A program made the position numbers and the translations under genes. From NCBI RefSeq assembly GCF_032854445.1, contig NC_088305.1:7487717-7551716 (forward strand): a stretch of DNA of 64,000 nt, written 5' to 3'. A model generated the notes under the pieces. That model had not been told where the DNA came from. It was given only the letters and a program-made list of their open reading frames with translations, and ran no database searches. This document shows positions 44,040 to 57,900 of this stretch, piece by piece (position 1 is the stretch's first letter; the number at the start of each line of letters is the position of its first letter). The stretch is from Liolophura sinensis (taxonomy: Eukaryota > Mollusca > Polyplacophora > Chitonida > Chitonidae).

Positions 44040-45784
44040 TGTCTAGATTACATACACTAATCTAGGATTAATACGATTTTCGCCTTGTAACGGAAGTATG
44101 TTAATATAGCACAATGGGTCAATTACGTAGGTCTAAATAACAAATAAAGTTAAACGTGATTTGTTATAGAATGGGAGTATAAGTATATTTTTGGAGTTCA
44201 GAATTGCCTTTTCTGGGTAAATGACAGATAAAATACTGTTAATACCAACCTGTTTTGGGATATATTCCTCTGACAATTCTTAACTGTTAGCAAATAACCA
44301 TGCAAGTTAATCAAAGTGCTATGTACTTACTTATCTCATTTCCTGTTACCATCCTCTTTCTCAATATCCAGTGTATAATTACGAGGTTAAGTTCTGAATG
44401 TTGTTAACCCCTACCCCAACCCCCTAGTTCGTAACAGTTCCTAGTGAAGTAACACGTTTATTCGTTTATCGTCCCATCAAACAAAAGCGGAGATCAACCT
44501 GAGTACTTATCGACGCCATTTTGCGTAGTGATGTTAGAAATCTGATGGGGCGGAGTTTTGCGGCCGTATTTCCGCCGAATTTCAGTCTCTTGTTATAGGC
44601 TGTTTTATGTGGCCTAAATTCTCTTAAATTTATGAGATCCTTATTCTAAAGAAACCAGTTAAATAAAGCCAAAATTTCAAAAAAAATATTTTGTAAACAA
44701 AGCTGTGGATTACTCCTGACAAGAAGAAACATGTCTGTGAAAGAAGTGCGTGTTTCTACGATCGAGGTCTACTCGGTGTTCGTGCAACCGGGATGTTTCT
44801 TGATGTGTGTCCACGAATGTCACTTGGAGAAGACCAACCTCAATTTCGAGTTGACCGTCTCACCGGAAGTCAGCTCTCGACTCTTAAGTGGACATCCAGG
44901 GGTGAAAAGGCAGCCGGTCATATTTTCTGAAGGCATTCGGTAATCCCTGGGAATAATCAACGCCTGACTTGAAGTGTCTCTGATTTCACTTATAAGCATT
45001 ATTTCCACAAGTTCGTCCGAAGAACTTATATGGCAAATGTGTAAGCCAGAGCGGTCACCTCCACCCACAAACCTGTTAGATGGCGGATAAATAATTTAAT
45101 CAGCATTTATTTAATTGCCTGAGCGATGAAGGCACATGTATTTTTCACTTAAACGAGACTAATTAGATTTATACGGGTGGAATGCCACATGCCTGACAAA
45201 CGTTCTGACTCAGCTGGGTTCGAATCTACCACCTCACTGATCAGGCGCCAAACTGCCAAAGGGGGAAAAAGAGATAGCTACTGTGCCCCAATCCAGTATC
45301 TATATTTTGAACAAAATTCGTCGTGGTAAATTTTATGCCATTAATCATTTTGGTAGGCTTACTTTAGGGTGTTTAGATGGATTTCGTATGCGACAATACA
45401 TCGGCATTTAGATGAAATATATCACCTCACTGCCTCTACATGTACAACTACAATGGCTATAAGATATTCCCTGCCTCAGATCTTTAGTTTGGGGTCTTAT
45501 TTACATGCTGAATAACGCGTAGTCTTCAGCGCTTAAACCAGCCTGGCAGAGAACAAAATGGTCGGCGACTATGTCAGAGTTTGTCGTTGGGTTTTCTCAT
45601 TGGAGTGTGGAGGGTACTGTTTACTCCTTCCAGCACTCACACCAATGTAGTAGGGGGTGACTTGGAGGAGAATTTCACCATCCACTGGAAAACAACACTC
45701 TGTTTTTGGCCTCTTTGTCGAATATTTCAATGCTCAAAAGGTTAAGTTAATTTATCCGGAGGGAGTTGGATAAAATAAGAGACA
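44040..45784. other. Upstream flank of the second carbonic anhydrase gene
   Basis: No gene supported. A 70-codon frame at 44731-44943 has even composition but no recognised family. A reversed tRNA-like fragment, ggttcgaatctaccacctca, lies at about 45218 and probably belongs to a SINE. Confidence 0.45.
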
Positions 45785-45905
45785 ATGCGTTTATTACGAG
45801 TTGTGAAGTGGTGCCTACTGTTAGGTTTACTAGATAACTGTAGCGGCAGCCCTGTCGAAAGTTTGACTGTGGAAGACAAGGCCATGGGAAATTCAGCACA
45901 AATAG
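45785..45905 (+). other. Signal peptide exon
   Basis: MRLLRVVKWCLLLGLLDNCS is a basic start followed by a Leu-rich core, with likely cleavage near CSGS-P. The exon ends in phase 1 and is separated from exon 2 by a 4.2-kb intron, so its linkage is the least certain in the gene. Confidence 0.75.
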
Positions 45906-48900
45906 GTGAGAATACGCAAAGCCATAGAATTTGTGTTTTCGCGCCATTTTGATAAGTATGGTCAAAATATTGTGTTTACTCCCTCTTCTTCCTTTCTTTG
46001 TTTTGAAAATATGCTCTTCCCACAATGTGCGTATAAGCATTTTTTTTACTTTAATACGCTAAGAATCTGTCACTTTGACCTTGTTTGTTCATTTTGATAA
46101 GCATTTCCCACAAAGATGTCGGTATGAGCATAGTTAAATGTTTCCCTCCATTTTAACAGTATATTGGGCTTACAATGGTATACCGCATAGGTAGAGTATC
46201 TTACGCCATCATGTTATACGTAGGTCTTTGTATGTACGTACGTACCTATGTATGTGGTCGTGGGTTTCACCCGGGCTCTGTCCGGTTTCCTCCCGCCATA
46301 ATGCTGGCCGCTGTCATATATATGAAATATGTAAAACACCAATCAAATAAATAAATATATAAATATGTACATGTGTGTATGCATGTATTGTTGATATGTA
46401 TATTTACTTCTCTTGATGTTTCGCAGCAGCCTGCGCATGGCTGTGGTGGATGATAAGAATTAAGTGACTCATTACCTATACGATTTATGGTATTAAACTG
46501 ATTCTAAAAAATTTAAAATGCGACCCGCTTTAGAACTATTCGAAACTTTATTAACCATTCATTATTCGGGCTACTATAAAAAAAACGTTTGAAATTCGAA
46601 TACATATGCGCTGATCAAATCTTGTGCTAAGCATCTGAGGTGAACATCTTTAAGTCATTCATGTGGGGGAATTTAGATAGCCGACCTCATGTGGCTAGGT
46701 GGTGTACCTGACAAACCTGACGGTTATAATGATGAAGTTAGACTCACACTGGTGATCTCACCTTACATTTGCCAGCACTGCATTTGAAGTAATTCTACAC
46801 TATACTGACTTATTATAAATTGCATGTTTTTGAACCTGCTTCTCCTTTAGCCATGCTGCTAGGGGGCGTGTACTCTGTTACTATTTAAACATTTACATGA
46901 ACATTTAGAATAAAACATAAAACCCTGGCTGAGGTAAATTGACAAGAGGCCGTATGTCATCCGTTACGTTTGACCATTTGCCAGCTATCACACTGTCGTC
47001 GCTGTCCGTGTGCAGAGTCTTACGATCGACATAGCCCACTTCTCTTCAAGCAGTAAGGTATGCATATCGTCTTAAGTATGGCGTTAAATAACAATCAGAT
47101 ACATTAAATACATTAAATACATTAATCAATATAAGTCTGCTGGGGATCGTTCACCCGAGGCTGGAGCAACACTTTGTACGTTAAGTAAGAATCTGATCAA
47201 CGTTGAAGACCATCAGTTGAAGCCATCAATTGCAAGAGCTTAAAATATCAAACGCGACTAAAGAAAAGACTGAAATTGTGAGTGGTACATTTTTCTGCAG
47301 TAAAAACACCAGCGTATAAATTTTAAACTTCCTGCAGTTAAAAATATTTTAATTTTAGCTGTGTTCGAATTTTGGACTTCAGTCTTAAGACGTTTGATAA
47401 ATATGGGTCCCGAATTCATATATACATTTGGAGTGTTTGGACAAGCTAACAAAATAAAACATCTGGCTAATTATATAACGTAATTTTTAGGCCTACATTA
47501 ATTATTTACGGCTTGCAACACAAGTTGTAGGCTTATATCAATTGTTTACGGCTTGCAACACAGGTTGTAGGCTTATATCAACTGTTTACGGCTTACAACA
47601 CTGTTGTAGGCTTATATCAACTGTTTACGGCTTACAACAAAGGTTGTAGGCTTATATCAATTGTTTACGGCTTCCAAAAGAGGTTGTAGGCTTATATCAA
47701 TTGTTTACGGCTTACAACACAACTTGTAGGCTTATATCAACTGTTTACGGCCTACAACACAATTTGTAGGCTTATATCAATTGTTTGGACTTGCAACACA
47801 AGTGGTAGGCTTATATGTAACTTGTTTACTATGAATCCCGTTTAATAAGTAAACCGATGGTTTACAAAGGACGAGTATACTACTTGCGACAGAAATTACA
47901 AAACGTACCCTAGAAATTCGGACACACGGTAAACTATAATTATAGTTCCATATGAGGACATACAAGCTGATGTGAAACCGATAATTAAGCTATGTGTGTT
48001 CAGCCCTGGCCTTGGCCAATGAATTTGTAGATTCCTGAAGACCTCGCTATTTTTGGGGCCTTGGTGACAACAAGGACAACAAGTGGTCGAGGACACTCAT
48101 ATGACCACTTCGCCAGAGTAACATTCATCGAAGACCGCTCGACCAATATGATGTGTAGGCCTATATCTGTACGTCACACTTGAGAAAGTTCATGGTAACT
48201 TGTCAAACTGACAGGGGTTTTCTCCGGGCATTCCGGTTTCATCCACCTATAAACTGACCACCATTGTATAAGTAAAAAAAAATGAGTATTGCGTTAAATA
48301 AATATTAATTAGATAAATACATCGTGCAACTGGGCAAAGACTACACAGACTGTTCATAGTGTGAGGTAAAGACTTACACTAAATTATTGATTTACACAAA
48401 AAATCCGTAATACCGACATTTTAACCCACAGATTATTAAGTAAGTATTGTACAGTTGAATCTCATGAAAGTTATTTCGTTTAGTTTAGAGCGCACTATAC
48501 ACAGCTGGTTGAATTTTTATATATATTTTTGTACAAGTTATATGAAGAAAAACCATTCTCCGTACAGATTAAAGTGAGCATGGGAAAACCTATTTAAAAC
48601 CAATTATTTTTTGTAAGATAATCTTTATCTGTTGAAGTAATCAAGTTAACTGAGATAAATTGTTTCCGTGACCATTTTATTCAATTTTACTTCAAAGTTT
48701 ATCAATTTAAGTAATACCTGCAAATGTGGTGGAGTGGGGTGGCGGGGAGGGGCTCTCATTGTATTTTGACCAAAAATGTACTAATTTAAAGTATCTTAGA
48801 ACATAGGTTTTTGGACATACATTCGATACATTCCTCCTGCAATTCAATTATCTGCGTGGCTTACACAGAACAGTACATGTTCAGTGCTGAAATATCGTTT

Positions 48901-51900
48901 TTTATCCTCAGAAATTCAGCACAGTTCAATTTCATGACTGAAACAGAATATTTTGTCATCTTCAATTACAAAAAAAAAACAACTTCTGACTTATTACTAA
49001 AACAGTACCTTTCGTTACCAGGAATAAAAATCTACCGTACTTGTTTATCGCTCAAACAGTACCCTTCGTCACCACAAATGAAAATGTAAAAAAGTTGTTC
49101 AATGCTAAAACAGTACCTTTTGCCACCAGGAAAGAAAATGTACCGTACTTATTCATCCAAAAACAGTATCCATCGTTACCAGGAATGAAAATGTACCGTA
49201 CTTGTTTGTCGCTCAAACAGTACCCTTCGTCACCACAAATGAAAATGTAAAAAAGTTGTTCAATGCTAAAACAGTACCTTTTGGCACCAGGAAAGAAAAT
49301 GTACCGTACTTATTCATCAAAAACAGTATCCATCGTTACCAGGAATGAAAATGTACCGTACCTGTTCATTACTAAAACAATACCCTTCCTTACCAGGAGT
49401 AAAAATGTATCGTAATTGTTCATTACTAAAACAATACCCTTCCTTATCAGGAATGAAAATGTATCGTATTTGTTCATTACTAAAACACTACCCTTCGTTA
49501 CGAGGAATGAAAATGTACCGTACCTGTTCATGACAAAAACTGTACCCTTCGTCAGCAGGAATGAAAATGTACCGTACCTGTTCATGACAGAAACCGTACC
49601 CTTCGTCAGCAGGAATGAAAATGTACCGTACCTGTTCATCGCTAAAACAGTGCTCTTCGTCATCAGGAATGAAGATGTACCATACATGTTTATTACTAAA
49701 ACAATGTCCTTCGCCAACAGAAATGAAACTGTACCATATGTGTTCATTACCAAACAGTAGATCTCGACACAAAGAATGAAACTTTACCGCATATATCCGT
49801 TACTAAATCAGTACCATTCTAATAAAATAACACCGTTTATGTGCAATACTGAAGCAAAATCAAACAAACATTGACCATTTTACTACCGTTAGACACATAT
49901 CAAGTTCCTACTCCCCCCTCCCCCATCTCTGAAATGTCGTTGTTACATTAGCTTAATTAATCGCCAACTGAGAAACTTTACCACTCATGTACTTTGCGGG
50001 AACTGGTGGATTTTTTTCTAGCACAATTTATCAGTTATTCCAGTTTTCTTCCCCCAGAATTTCCAGCGTTCTGTGTTCTCACCGAAGGCCGGTTTCTCCA
50101 GCGATTTGACGGAGCTACCCGAACTTTACCGACGGTTGGTGGGGAGACCGTCACGAGCCTTTGTTCAGATCCCAACCAGTTTCACGTGACTGTAACGATA
50201 ACGGGATCCTACGAGAACAAAACCGCTCATCTATTCCTGACGGTCAAGGACGGTACCAGGGTAGTCAAAGCAAACTTGAGGCAGCAACAGGACTTCCAGG
50301 TAAATATAATTAAAAACTACATGAAATATTTTAACTAAAGGGAAGTAAATGAAAATAAACCTGGAAACAAATAATACTGCCCACTCTCACAGAAAGGGGA
50401 TTTTGTGGCGAGGGAACTCGCCGTTCAAAACATGAAAGAATTAAAGAGAGTGCGACCAAAATCTTAATGTTAGAAAGTCAACTTTAATTATTTTAAAGGA
50501 GGCAATACTGGGAAAATTTTAAATAAGTTCTTGACTATATTATCTTTTGGAGTGCAAAGGGACAGCATCCATCGATTTACCTAATGCTTGATTCCAACGC
50601 CCTATTGTTTTTGGCTGTTTTAAGGCGATATGTTCAAGTACTGCAGCAGTATTGACGTGTAGAATTGCAATGCAGTATTAGATAAAAGAGATCTTCACTA
50701 AGTCAAACTGTCGAAATCTTTACTAACCGGTGGTCATGAGATCTTCGCCAGGTTGTGTAGTCAAAATCTTCACTAAGTCAAGCTGTCGCGATCTTTAGAA
50801 ACCGATGGTCATGAGATCTCCTGCAAGTTGTGCAGTCAAGATCTTCACTAAAGTTGTGCAGTCAAGATCTTCACTAAGTCAAGCTGTCGCGATCTTTATA
50901 ACCGGTGGTCATGAGATCTCCGGTAAGTTGTGTAGTCAAGATCTTCACTAAGTCAAGCTGTCGAAATCTTTACTAACCCTTGGTTACGAGATCTTCGCCA
51001 GGTTGTGTAGTCAAAATCTTCACTAAGTCAAGCTGTCGCGATCTTTACAAACCAGTGGTCATGAGATCTCCGGCAAGTTGTGTAGTCAAGATCTTCACTA
51101 AGTCAAGCTGTCGCAATCTTTACTAACCGGCGGTCATGAGATCTTCACCAAGTTGTGTAGTCAAAATCTTCACTAAGTCAAGCTGTCGCGATCTCTACAA
51201 ACCGGTGGTCATGAGATCTCCGGTAAGTTGTGTAGTCAAAATCTTCACTAAGTCAAGCTTTCGAAATCTTTACTAACCGTTGGTTACGAGATCTCCGGCA
51301 AGTTGTGTAGTCAAGATCTTCACTAAGTCAAGCTGTCGCGATCTTTACTAACCGGCGGTCATGAGATCTTCACCAAGTTGTGTAGTCAAAATCTTCACTA
51401 AGTCAAGCTGTCGCGATCTTTACAAACCGGCGGTCATGAGATCTCCTGCAAGTTGTGCAGTCAAGATCTTCACTAAAGTTGTGCAGTCAAGATCATCACT
51501 AAGTCAAGCTGTCGAAATCTTTACTAACCGTTGATCATGAGATCTTCACCAAGTTGTGTGGTCAAAATCTTCACTAAGTCAAGCTGTCGCGATCTTTACA
51601 AACCGGTGGTCATGAGATCTCCGGCAAGTTGTGCAGCCAAGATCTTCACTAAGTCAAGCTGTCGAAATCTTTACTAACTGTTGGTCATTAGATCTTCACC
51701 AAGTTGTGTGGTCAAAATCTTCACTAAGTCAAGCTGTCGCGATCTTTACGAACCGGTGGTCATGAGATCTCCGGCATGTTGTGTAGTCAAGATCTTCACT
51801 AAGTGAAGCTGTCTTGATCTTCGGCAAGTTGCGCAGTCAAGATCTTCACTGAGTCAAGCTGTCGCGATCTTTACTAATTGGTGATCATGAGATCTTCACC

Positions 51901-54900
51901 AAGTTGTGTAGTCAAGATTTTCACTAAGTCAAGCTGTCGCGATCTTTACTAACCGTTGGTCATGAGATCTTCGCCAGGTTATGTAATCAAGACCTTCACT
52001 AATCAAAATTTTGACGAAATATTTTGCAGTACAATTCTTACAACGATGGAGGCTATGACTGTCTCTCCATGGCTGGCGTACAGACTGTAGTACGGAATTT
52101 CGGCGAATCACTGGTTATAGAAACAGGTAGGCACAAGTTTTGATTTGTATCCATTTCATCGTTGGGGATGGCGGTTAGGCTTGTGTCTGGAGGAAACAGG
52201 AAAGAAACCTGCCGGGCACCGGTCAAACCTCCTGCCGTAAAGCCTCGACTGGATAAGTTGAAGCTGGATCCGAACTTCCCACCTCTTTCATCTAGCGTAG
52301 TAGTACCAGTATGTTGGCAAAACCCCGTTAGACTAGATGACCAACAAGAGCTGGGAGAGCATCACATTTTGACCATGGGGCTTCCGTGGTTCAGTTGGTT
52401 ATCGCGCAATGACCCAGGAGCCTCTCAATGCGGTCGCTGTGAGTTCAAGTCCGAGCTGGCTTCCTCTCCAGCCGTAAGTGGGAAGGTCTTCAAACAACCT
52501 GCATATGGTCGTGGATATCCCCTAGGCTCTGTCCGGTTTCGTCCCACCATAATGCTGGCCGCCGTGGCATAAGTGAAATATTGGCCTAAAACACCAATCA
52601 AATAAAGAAATAAATAAATCATTTCGGCCATCACCCCCAACATCTTCCCTCCCCCAATATATTCTATCGGTTCACTCAGTGATTAATCAGTTGCAACTTA
52701 CAGCCTTCAAACAACTTGGCCTAAGCAGGATTAGGGTAACAAAAAGTTGCAGTGACGTGAGACGTCTGTAAATACTCAAAATGATGTGCTGTTGTCATAT
52801 TTGTCAAAATAATATAGAATGTTAATTTGACAAAACATTAAGCAGTACAAACGGAACAAAAACTGTTAATGTAAATTCCTTGCGTGATATTCCTATCGTC
52901 GATAACTAAAGGTCATTGATCACAACCGATATATGCAGGATTTGCTTTACTTTCTTTCTAGGGGCATCCATAGCTTGGTTAGTGTGCTAGAGCAGCAAAA
53001 TAACCCAGGAATCTTGCACTTATGCTATGGCTGTAAGTTCAAGTCCAAATCATGCTGGCTTCCTCTCCCGCCGTGCATAGGAAGGTCTGTCCGTCAGCTT
53101 GCGGATAGTCATGAGTTTCCCCTGGGCTGTGTCCGGTTTCCTCCCATGATAATACTGGCAACATCCACATTGGTGAAATAGTACTGGTCGGAGCGTAAAA
53201 CACCAGTTAAATGAACACCAGTTAAATTAAATTGTTATACTGTTGCCATTGTCCCAAACTACAAACAGATCTACCATATTTTTGCACTATATCCTCTGTT
53301 ATGAACTCTTCAATCTTGTTCAGGGTTTGCGTCCATTATCGTGAACAGGGACCTGAAACTTGAGACTTACATGGTGCAGAATCCCCGATCTCCGCTGTGC
53401 GGCACGTGCGGCTACGTGCCAGACATGAGCGAGGTCTGCTCTAAGCAAGGTACGAATCTGTCATATCCTTCCCTTTCTTCATAAAAAGTTCTAGTTTCAT
53501 TACATTTTTTTCAAATATAGTAGTTAGATACAACTACTTGCTGAATGTTTCCAGTACACTCTCAGGAAAAAAATTGTCTTTGTAAAATTTTGAAGAGTTG
53601 TGTTTTCACAGGCATACAAGGGTCGACTGATTTATGACACGTATAAGTAATGCAGAGAAACGAATAAAACATTGTGCATTTGAGGTTGTATTCTTAAAGT
53701 CCGACACATTATATCCTTTAGGTGCATTTATTTGCAGTTCTTATCCTCGAGCCAATGTCTGCCGGTTTGAAGGATGATGGGAACGAGGCAGTGAATTCCG
53801 GTAACGACAAAGAGGCCGATGATCACTTGGTACATTGGTCGTATGACATGCACGGAGAAGGAGGTTTGTGAATCGTTTAACAAACGCTATAAACATTGAG
53901 GAACAGGAATACAGCGAGCCATTGCATGTGCTGGTTTTGCACATGTCTGGGACATTATGATATATCTTTTTAAATAAATTGACGACATGGTTTCCATTCT
54001 TTTCAATAAACAGTTCTATTTTTTATTAAGGCTATGACAGTTTGTTTCTTTGGATTCAAAATCACGTTCAATATTTATTTTTGTATAATCATGACGTTAT
54101 CTCCTTTAAACCGGCAGCTGTCTTTATAGTGCTGTATCAGTAAAATACAATGCTGAAGACACCACACATAATTCTCCACGACATGACAGTCAATTGACAT
54201 CAATACAACAAGATTTTACAGCATAAAGAGTAAAACCAGAACAATGGCAACAGTACAACAGCCAGCAAATGGACATACGTGACACGACCTCATGCCAATT
54301 TACTAGTTAGGGTTAGGGTTAGGGTTTTATTCTAACTGTTGATGTACATGCTGTGGTTTTCACCCTCGCCTCCAGGTCCCGATCACTGGTCTCAGCTGGA
54401 TGCGGAAAAAGTCGCTTGTGATGTGACTCGTTCCTTTTCCCGCCAGTCTCCTATCAATATCGAAACCGGAACCACAAAGTTGGACCCGGCTGCACCCGTA
54501 CCGCATTACACCATCACCAATCCATACGCGCAAGGCAAATTGGTGAATTCCGGTAAGACGAAACAGGGGCCCTTTTCTTTTTATAATACTACTATTTAAA
54601 ATTCATTTCTCATCTAGGTTGCATGTTCTTGTGCCTATGTTCCTCGTTTGGCTGCGGCTTTAAGCCAGTGGGTACCAGTATCTCGAGAATGGCGGTAAAT
54701 TCTTCCAGGCACTCCGGTGTTATCCTACCATAAACCTGATTGATTAATAAATACAAAGGTTTTCCTAATTTTTACATCTTTCTGCCGGTGTACGTGTGGA
54801 GGTCTGACAGCAACCTGCGGATGGACGTGGGATTCCACCGGGTTCTGCCCGGTTTCCCCTCCCCCCCCCCCGCTCCCAACCATAACGCTGGTTTTAGTCG

Positions 54901-57900
54901 TATAAGTGAAATATTTTTGAGTATGGTGTAAAACACCAATAAAATAAATAAATGCATCTTTCTGCTCACTCTATTATATCAGACGACAGCAAAACAGCAT
55001 TGAGTTTCAAACAGATTTCCTTTTTAGACTGCCTGAAAATAATCGTGGACTACAAGAAATATCAGAGTTGGTTTTATATTTTTCTTTTATCTCCAAAGGA
55101 GCAACCTACTTTAAACTGATAACAGGTTTGAAAGTATAAAATTCCTTTCACATTAATATGTGTACAATGCTTTGTGATGCGTGTCATTAAAAATACTGTG
55201 AGTAATTGCTTTGTAGGCCACGCCCCCTCTTTGACGCCTGTGAACGCCTCCTATATCCTGAAAAACGTTCCGTATAGCCTTGAAGAATACACTCTGCTAG
55301 GACTGCGCATACACTTCGGACCAAATAGCAATTCCGGCTCGGAACATACGGTGAACGGAAAGACCTACTCAGGGGAGGTAAGTCGTTCGAGAGGTTTATC
55401 GTTTCAGATTGTTGCGCTATCGAAACAGCGTACTGCTTTTTTAATAGGGTATGTTATGTACGGATTATTATGTATATTTTTCCATATCATCTACCAGGAC
55501 TCATACCAATATGGGTACATTATAGTCTATAATAACAACATATCCGTTTAACAATCTATAAATTGACGAGCAGGAACGATGAGTGATTGACAGACGGAGA
55601 CATGACATGCAGACAGTCTCCGTTGGGCGTGAAATACAGAAATAGAGAGACTCACTCTAGCACGCGCAGCAAAAAAATATTAATTTAATGATATCAGCCC
55701 GAGGCTGATATGTACTTTTCGGACCCCACCACACAGAGGTGCAGTTTTACGTGTATTGTTGGGAGATATGTTATAAATATTTCTTTTGCTTGCTTAAAGG
55801 AGGAAGTTGTAGCTTCCTCGCTTGGCGTTCAGCATGAAGGGGATCGCGCAAACGACTTGTTGACCCGTATACTTGTTGACCCGTATCAGTATAATGGCTT
55901 ACTTGCCTTCGGTAAGTCGTGTCAGTGAAGCAGCACTAGATAAAAGAGCGATGGAAATCCGGTCTGAAATAAGGGGGCACATTACATGCACTCTAAGGAT
56001 TCCTTTGTCGTCATATGATTGAAAAATTATTAAGTTCGACGTTAAACCCCAAGCACTCACTCATTCACTCTTTTGCTTACTATTGAACAGTTGTATAATT
56101 TTTATTTTCAGGTTAGGTTCATAATTCCGTTTTTCATATTTCTACACCCAGATTTGTTTGAAACTCGATGCAATAAAAGCCACCTATTGTGTTCTTTCCC
56201 AAGATTCATTTCGTGAACTACAACACACGGTACGGTGGACTCCGAGAGGCCTTGAAACACTCTGACGGATTGGCTGTCATTGGCGTTTTCCTGGAGGTGT
56301 GTTTGACGAATTCTGATTGGTGGACGGGATACGACCATCACGCTGGTTAAACCCTCTGTAACTCAACCTGTCATCACATAAACCCGATCATATCGTATGA
56401 CTTCCACATCTAACGAGTTTTAAACCAGGTGAAATCCCTTTTAACTTAAAATCGATCAGTTTTTGAACTTATGGCCCACAAGTGGAAAGACACATCTGTC
56501 TGCAGATGCTTCAGTATTTGAAAGCTTAAACCACCATAAAACGCGTGGGAAATCTCCGAAAAAGAGACCACCAAAAGAGCACAAGCCCAGCCATACAAAT
56601 AACCTATTTCTGCTTCTTTTGCCTTCAGTCAAAGTCTGATTGACGTCGTATAAGCGGTCAAGTTTATTCATGATTATATCAACAAGCATATAGGCAGTGG
56701 ATTTGAACCAACGATTTAAGGATTATAAATTCAGGCTTTTACCGCTAAACCAATCGGAAACTCACCGAGCCATAAGGCTGATCTAGCTTGTATCCCGTGA
56801 TACATGTGCGCATGACAAAATCAAACCACTGATGTGAGAGAAATATTGTTGTAATTTTACAGGTTTCGGATGGACCTCCCGGTGCCAGCAACAACGAGGA
56901 ATTGTCAAGAGTCCTGGATCATCTGGACGCCATCAGCAACAAGGGTACGACTAAAAATTTTTTGTTGAGATATTTGATTTCCTACTCACTGCTGCAGTAT
57001 TACATACAACCAGTTTTTGATGTTTTGAGGATTTGCTTAAGTTGCTTATACAACAATTGCCACATTTACCGATTGAGACAATGTGGCACTACCGCTGGGT
57101 TTTTTTTTTTTTTGACACACGAAACTTTATTTTACAGAGGAAACTTTATTTTAGAGGGGACATTTTATCATACAGAGGAAGTTTTATTTTACTTTTATCT
57201 TATATTTTACTTCCATGTTTACCCTTTAATTAATGCCCTGCTTTAATTAAACTCTCCACAACTTTTATATACCAGATTCTCCTTTTTCTCTTGACGAAGA
57301 CATATTTGACATATAAGTTAGGCTTGAGACACATCCTCATTCATGGGTTGGGGTTTACTAGGCAAGTTACAAGTTAACGAATCTGGCACGTTTCTATCTA
57401 TATGCCAGACAATGAAGCATTCCTGCCTGTGGATATGTCAAAAATCCTTCCAACGGAATCGGACCTCAGCTCTTACTACACATACGATGGCTCCCTGACC
57501 ACCCCCGGGTGTGACGAAATCGTACGATGGATCGTCCTGTCCCGTCCCTGGGGAATGACTGAACGTCAGGTGAGGCTATGTTTTCTAACCTATATCTGGA
57601 ATACCACGACGCCAGTTGAATGTTTGGAAAATTAAGGCTGCCTTAAATCTTAATCCATACATGTATACGTCTTGACCAAATACAAAAGTGGGGGGGGGGG
57701 GACTTGAGTCAAGACTAAAGCCAATACCGGTCGTAACACCCTAATCCTTACCTCCCCTAACATCCTAACCTAGCACTAACGCCCTAACCCTAACCTAGCA
57801 GTATCACCCTAACCCTACCTACCCACCCCCCACTTAACACCCTAGCCTAGCACTAACACCCTAACCCTCTTCCCCTTAGCACCCTAACATAGCAGTAACA

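Larger units (their letters stand above)
50058..53449 (+). other. von Willebrand D-like cysteine module, exons 2-4
   Basis: FCVLTEGRFLQRFDGATRTL matches the VWD opening pattern (Cys, then F/TFDG). The module closes with SPLCGTCGYVPDMSEVC, matching the VWD CGxCG motif. Further Cys occur in SLCSD and YDCLSM. It starts and, with exon 5, ends in phase 1. It is shorter than classical VWD domains, so 'VWD-like' is by pattern only. Confidence 0.55.

Noticed and set aside
44731-44943. 70-codon + frame starting MSVKEVRVST
   Set aside because: Even composition but no recognisable family, splice partner or promoter; too short to call.
49310-49760. 147-codon minus and 114-codon + frames
   Set aside because: 18-residue periodic frames of the 54-bp array.
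56204-56296. Loss of a second zinc ligand in CA domain 1 (FVNYN instead of FVHWN)
   Set aside because: The His changed to Asn aligns with His122 of CA II, which is not a zinc ligand; the ligand His119 (IHF) is kept. Only His94 is lost.
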